A DNA stretch of 6,798 bases from Planctomycetia bacterium (GTDB taxonomy: Bacteria > Planctomycetota > Phycisphaerae > Phycisphaerales > SM1A02). A program made the translations under genes and the position numbers. The stretch covers positions 1 through 6,798 of the forward strand of contig SYHM01000123.1 in assembly GCA_005799205.1 (NCBI GenBank), read 5' to 3'. This document shows positions 5,396 to 6,798 of this stretch, piece by piece; position 1 is the first letter of the stretch, and each line of letters starts with the position of its first letter. The notes beneath the pieces were generated by a model. That model saw only the letters and a program-made list of their open reading frames with translations, had not been told where the DNA came from and searched no databases.

Positions 5396-6798
5396 TGTGA
5401 ACTCCCTGTTGTGTGCGAGTGCGCATGCCCAGCGTGCGGATCGGCTTCGGGCATGACCGACTTGACTTCAGCGATCGCGATCATTGGCAGGTATCGACAG
5501 AAAAGAAGGAAGAGCACTCCGAACAACCCGAATGCTCCAACCATCGTGCCGATGTCCACCCACGTAGGAACGAACGCGTCCCATGACGAGGGAAGAAAGT
5601 CATTGGCGAGGCTCGAGACGATGATCACAAAGCGTTCGAACCACATGCCGACATTGACAAAGATGCTCAATATGAACATCAGCGGAATGCTCGTGCGCAC
5701 TGCCTTGAACCAAAAGAGTTGCGGCGTGATCACATTGCAGCTGACCATGATCCAGTAGGCCCACCAGTATTGACCGAATGCGCGGTTGACGAATGCGAAC
5801 TTCTCATACATCGCCCCCGAGTACCACGCGATGAAGAACTCCATCGAGTAGGCGTAGCCGACCATGCATCCTGTGAGCAGGATGATCTTGTTCATGTTGT
5901 CGAGGTGGCGAAGCGTGATGAGATCTTTCAAGCCGAAGAGCTGTCGCGCGGGAACGGCAAGCGAGACGACCATTGCGAATCCAGAAAAGATTGCTCCAGC
6001 CACGAAGTACGGAGGAAAGATCGTCGTGTGCCATCCGGGAACTTGGCTCACTGCGAAGTCGAACGACACGACGCTGTGCACCGAGAGGACGAGTGGGGTC
6101 GCGAGTGCCGCGAGCAAGAGATAGGCCACCTCGTAGCGGTGCCAGTGGCGCATCGAGCCGCGCCATCCGATTGCTGCGAGTCCGTATGCGAACTGCTGAA
6201 ACTTGCCTTTCGCGCGATCTCGAAGCGTCGCCAGATCGGGAACCATGCCGATGTACCAGAACACCAGCGACACCGTGAAATAGGTGCTCACTGCAAAGAC
6301 GTCCCACAGCAGTGGACTGCGAAACTGTGGCCACATGTCCATTGAGTTGGGGATCGGAAAGAGCCAATATGCGAACCACACGCGCCCGACGTGAATGCCC
6401 GGAAAGAGTCCCGCGCAGATGACGGCAAAGATGGTCATCGCTTCGGCGAACCTGTTGATGCCAGTGCGCCACTTCTGCCTAAACAGAAAGAGGATCGCTG
6501 AGATCAGTGTTCCTGCGTGACCGATACCGACCCAGAAAACGAAGTTCGTGATGTCGTACGCCCACATCACGGGGTTGTTGAGTCCCCACACTCCGACTCC
6601 TGTGAAGATGAGATAGGTGACGCAGAACCCGAGGAACCCGACCATCGCAAGGCAAATCGCGAAGGCGACATACCAGGCAAGCGGCGGCCGAGTCTCGGCG
6701 ACGCGACAGACTTGATGCGTCACCTCACCAAATGAATGCATGTTGAGCACCAGAGGAGCCCGACCACTGGTCGGCTGCTCGGTGTTGTCAGTATCGAT
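5392..6798 (-). CDS. actC: ActC, NrfD-like quinol-site membrane subunit of Alternative Complex III (5' end probably off window)
   Basis: This is an integral membrane subunit of the quinol:electron-acceptor oxidoreductase ACIII. In the family it docks the iron-sulfur subunit ActB and forms the quinol site. Numbered from the GTG at 6750, about ten hydrophobic helices are visible (near 25-50, 66-90, 102-130, 148-170, 206-225, 245-266, 288-310, 325-349, 355-380 and 396-420). Family blocks include GIGHAGTLISAILFLFRQKW (75-94) and CAGLFPGIHVGRVWFAYWLF (112-131, with H120). The tail is His-rich (five His in 439-452). The reading frame stays open to the window edge, adding 16 codons. The residues RAPLVL before and at the GTG resemble the usual ActC N-terminus, and neither the GTG at 6750 nor the ATG at 6741 has a good ribosome binding site, so the real start is probably upstream. 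The 3' end overlaps actD by 4 nt. Identity is firm; only the start is uncertain. Confidence 0.93.
   Translation of the reverse strand: MDTDNTEQPTSGRAPLVLNMHSFGEVTHQVCRVAETRPPLAWYVAFAICLAMVGFLGFCVTYLIFTGVGVWGLNNPVMWAYDITNFVFWVGIGHAGTLISAILFLFRQKWRTGINRFAEAMTIFAVICAGLFPGIHVGRVWFAYWLFPIPNSMDMWPQFRSPLLWDVFAVSTYFTVSLVFWYIGMVPDLATLRDRAKGKFQQFAYGLAAIGWRGSMRHWHRYEVAYLLLAALATPLVLSVHSVVSFDFAVSQVPGWHTTIFPPYFVAGAIFSGFAMVVSLAVPARQLFGLKDLITLRHLDNMNKIILLTGCMVGYAYSMEFFIAWYSGAMYEKFAFVNRAFGQYWWAYWIMVSCNVITPQLFWFKAVRTSIPLMFILSIFVNVGMWFERFVIIVSSLANDFLPSSWDAFVPTWVDIGTMVGAFGLFGVLFLLFCRYLPMIAIAEVKSVMPEADPHAGHAHSHTTGSSH
5396..5407 (-). promoter_or_regulatory. Ribosome binding site deciding the TTG start of actD
   Basis: AGGGAG (5402-5407, minus strand) lies in the last codons of actC, with a 6-nt spacer to the TTG at 5395. 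The alternative ATG at 5386 would have a 15-nt spacer, so this site favours the rare TTG start. The start overlaps the actC TGA, as expected for coupled translation. Confidence 0.6.
6760..6774. repeat. Short GC-rich inverted repeat in the 5' region of actC
   Basis: CCGACCA and TGGTCGG are perfect 7-bp arms around one base. In RNA this would fold as a 6-bp stem with a 3-nt loop. It lies 10 bp upstream of the GTG at 6750, in the in-frame 5' extension of actC. It could be a weak mRNA hairpin near the actB-actC junction, or chance; no run of T follows that would make it a terminator. Confidence 0.35.

Noticed and set aside
4931..5758. Long plus-strand open frame (275 codons) opposite actD and actC.
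   Set aside because: It runs antisense to two clear genes, has a charged Arg/His-rich composition with no recognisable motif, and no convincing ribosome binding site. It is a by-product of codon use on the minus strand.
5719..6345. Plus-strand open frame (208 codons) opposite actC.
   Set aside because: It lies fully antisense inside a multi-helix protein gene, and the predicted product is rich in His, Arg, Glu and Cys with no motif.

Overview
All eight genes in this window lie on the minus strand and read from the right edge to the left edge. The order is actC (5' end off the window), actD, actE, actF, a small one-helix membrane protein gene, a Sco/SenC copper chaperone gene, coxB, and coxA (3' end off the window). 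This is the downstream part of an Alternative Complex III (ACIII) operon, fused to the assembly and core genes of a caa3-type cytochrome c oxidase. The first ACIII genes (actA, multiheme cytochrome; actB, iron-sulfur/molybdopterin-like subunit) would be expected just beyond position 6798. The rest of coxA, and probably coxC and coxD, would be expected beyond position 1.

Layout on the minus strand: actC 6798..5392; actD 5395..4778 (4-nt TTGA overlap with actC); actE 4778..4110 (1-nt TAATG overlap); actF 4106..2775 (3-nt gap); small membrane protein 2740..2366 (34-nt gap); sco 2369..1488 (4-nt GTGA overlap); coxB 1478..369 (9-nt gap); coxA 323..1 (45-nt gap). No gene-free stretch exceeds 45 nt. 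I see no internal terminator, tRNA, rRNA, CRISPR, insertion sequence or credible plus-strand gene. The whole window looks like the interior of one polycistronic unit whose promoter and terminator are both outside it.

How the genes work together (family knowledge): ACIII oxidises menaquinol or ubiquinol at the membrane and replaces the cytochrome bc1 complex. ActC and ActF are NrfD-like multi-helix subunits, ActD is a two-helix subunit, and ActE is a monoheme cytochrome c. Electrons leave through c hemes to a haem-copper oxidase. Here CoxB carries its own C-terminal cytochrome c domain after the CuA domain, so electrons can pass ActE/ActA -> CoxB heme c -> CuA -> CoxA without a soluble carrier. 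The Sco protein is the likely CuA copper-loading factor. This arrangement matches the ACIII-oxidase supercomplex described in Rhodothermus and Flavobacterium.

Organism: an aerobic Gram-negative-type bacterium of a lineage that uses ACIII. A planctomycete, possibly Phycisphaerae-like, fits best by my recollection of the gene order actF - small TM protein - sco (with C-terminal helix) - coxB - coxA and of the protein motifs. Verrucomicrobia, Acidobacteria or another ACIII-bearing phylum cannot be excluded. Base composition is moderately GC-rich by eye (not counted). The operon is conserved respiratory machinery. The least explained items are the 124-residue membrane protein, the apparently unlipidated ActE, and the two cysteines beside the CuA histidine of CoxB.
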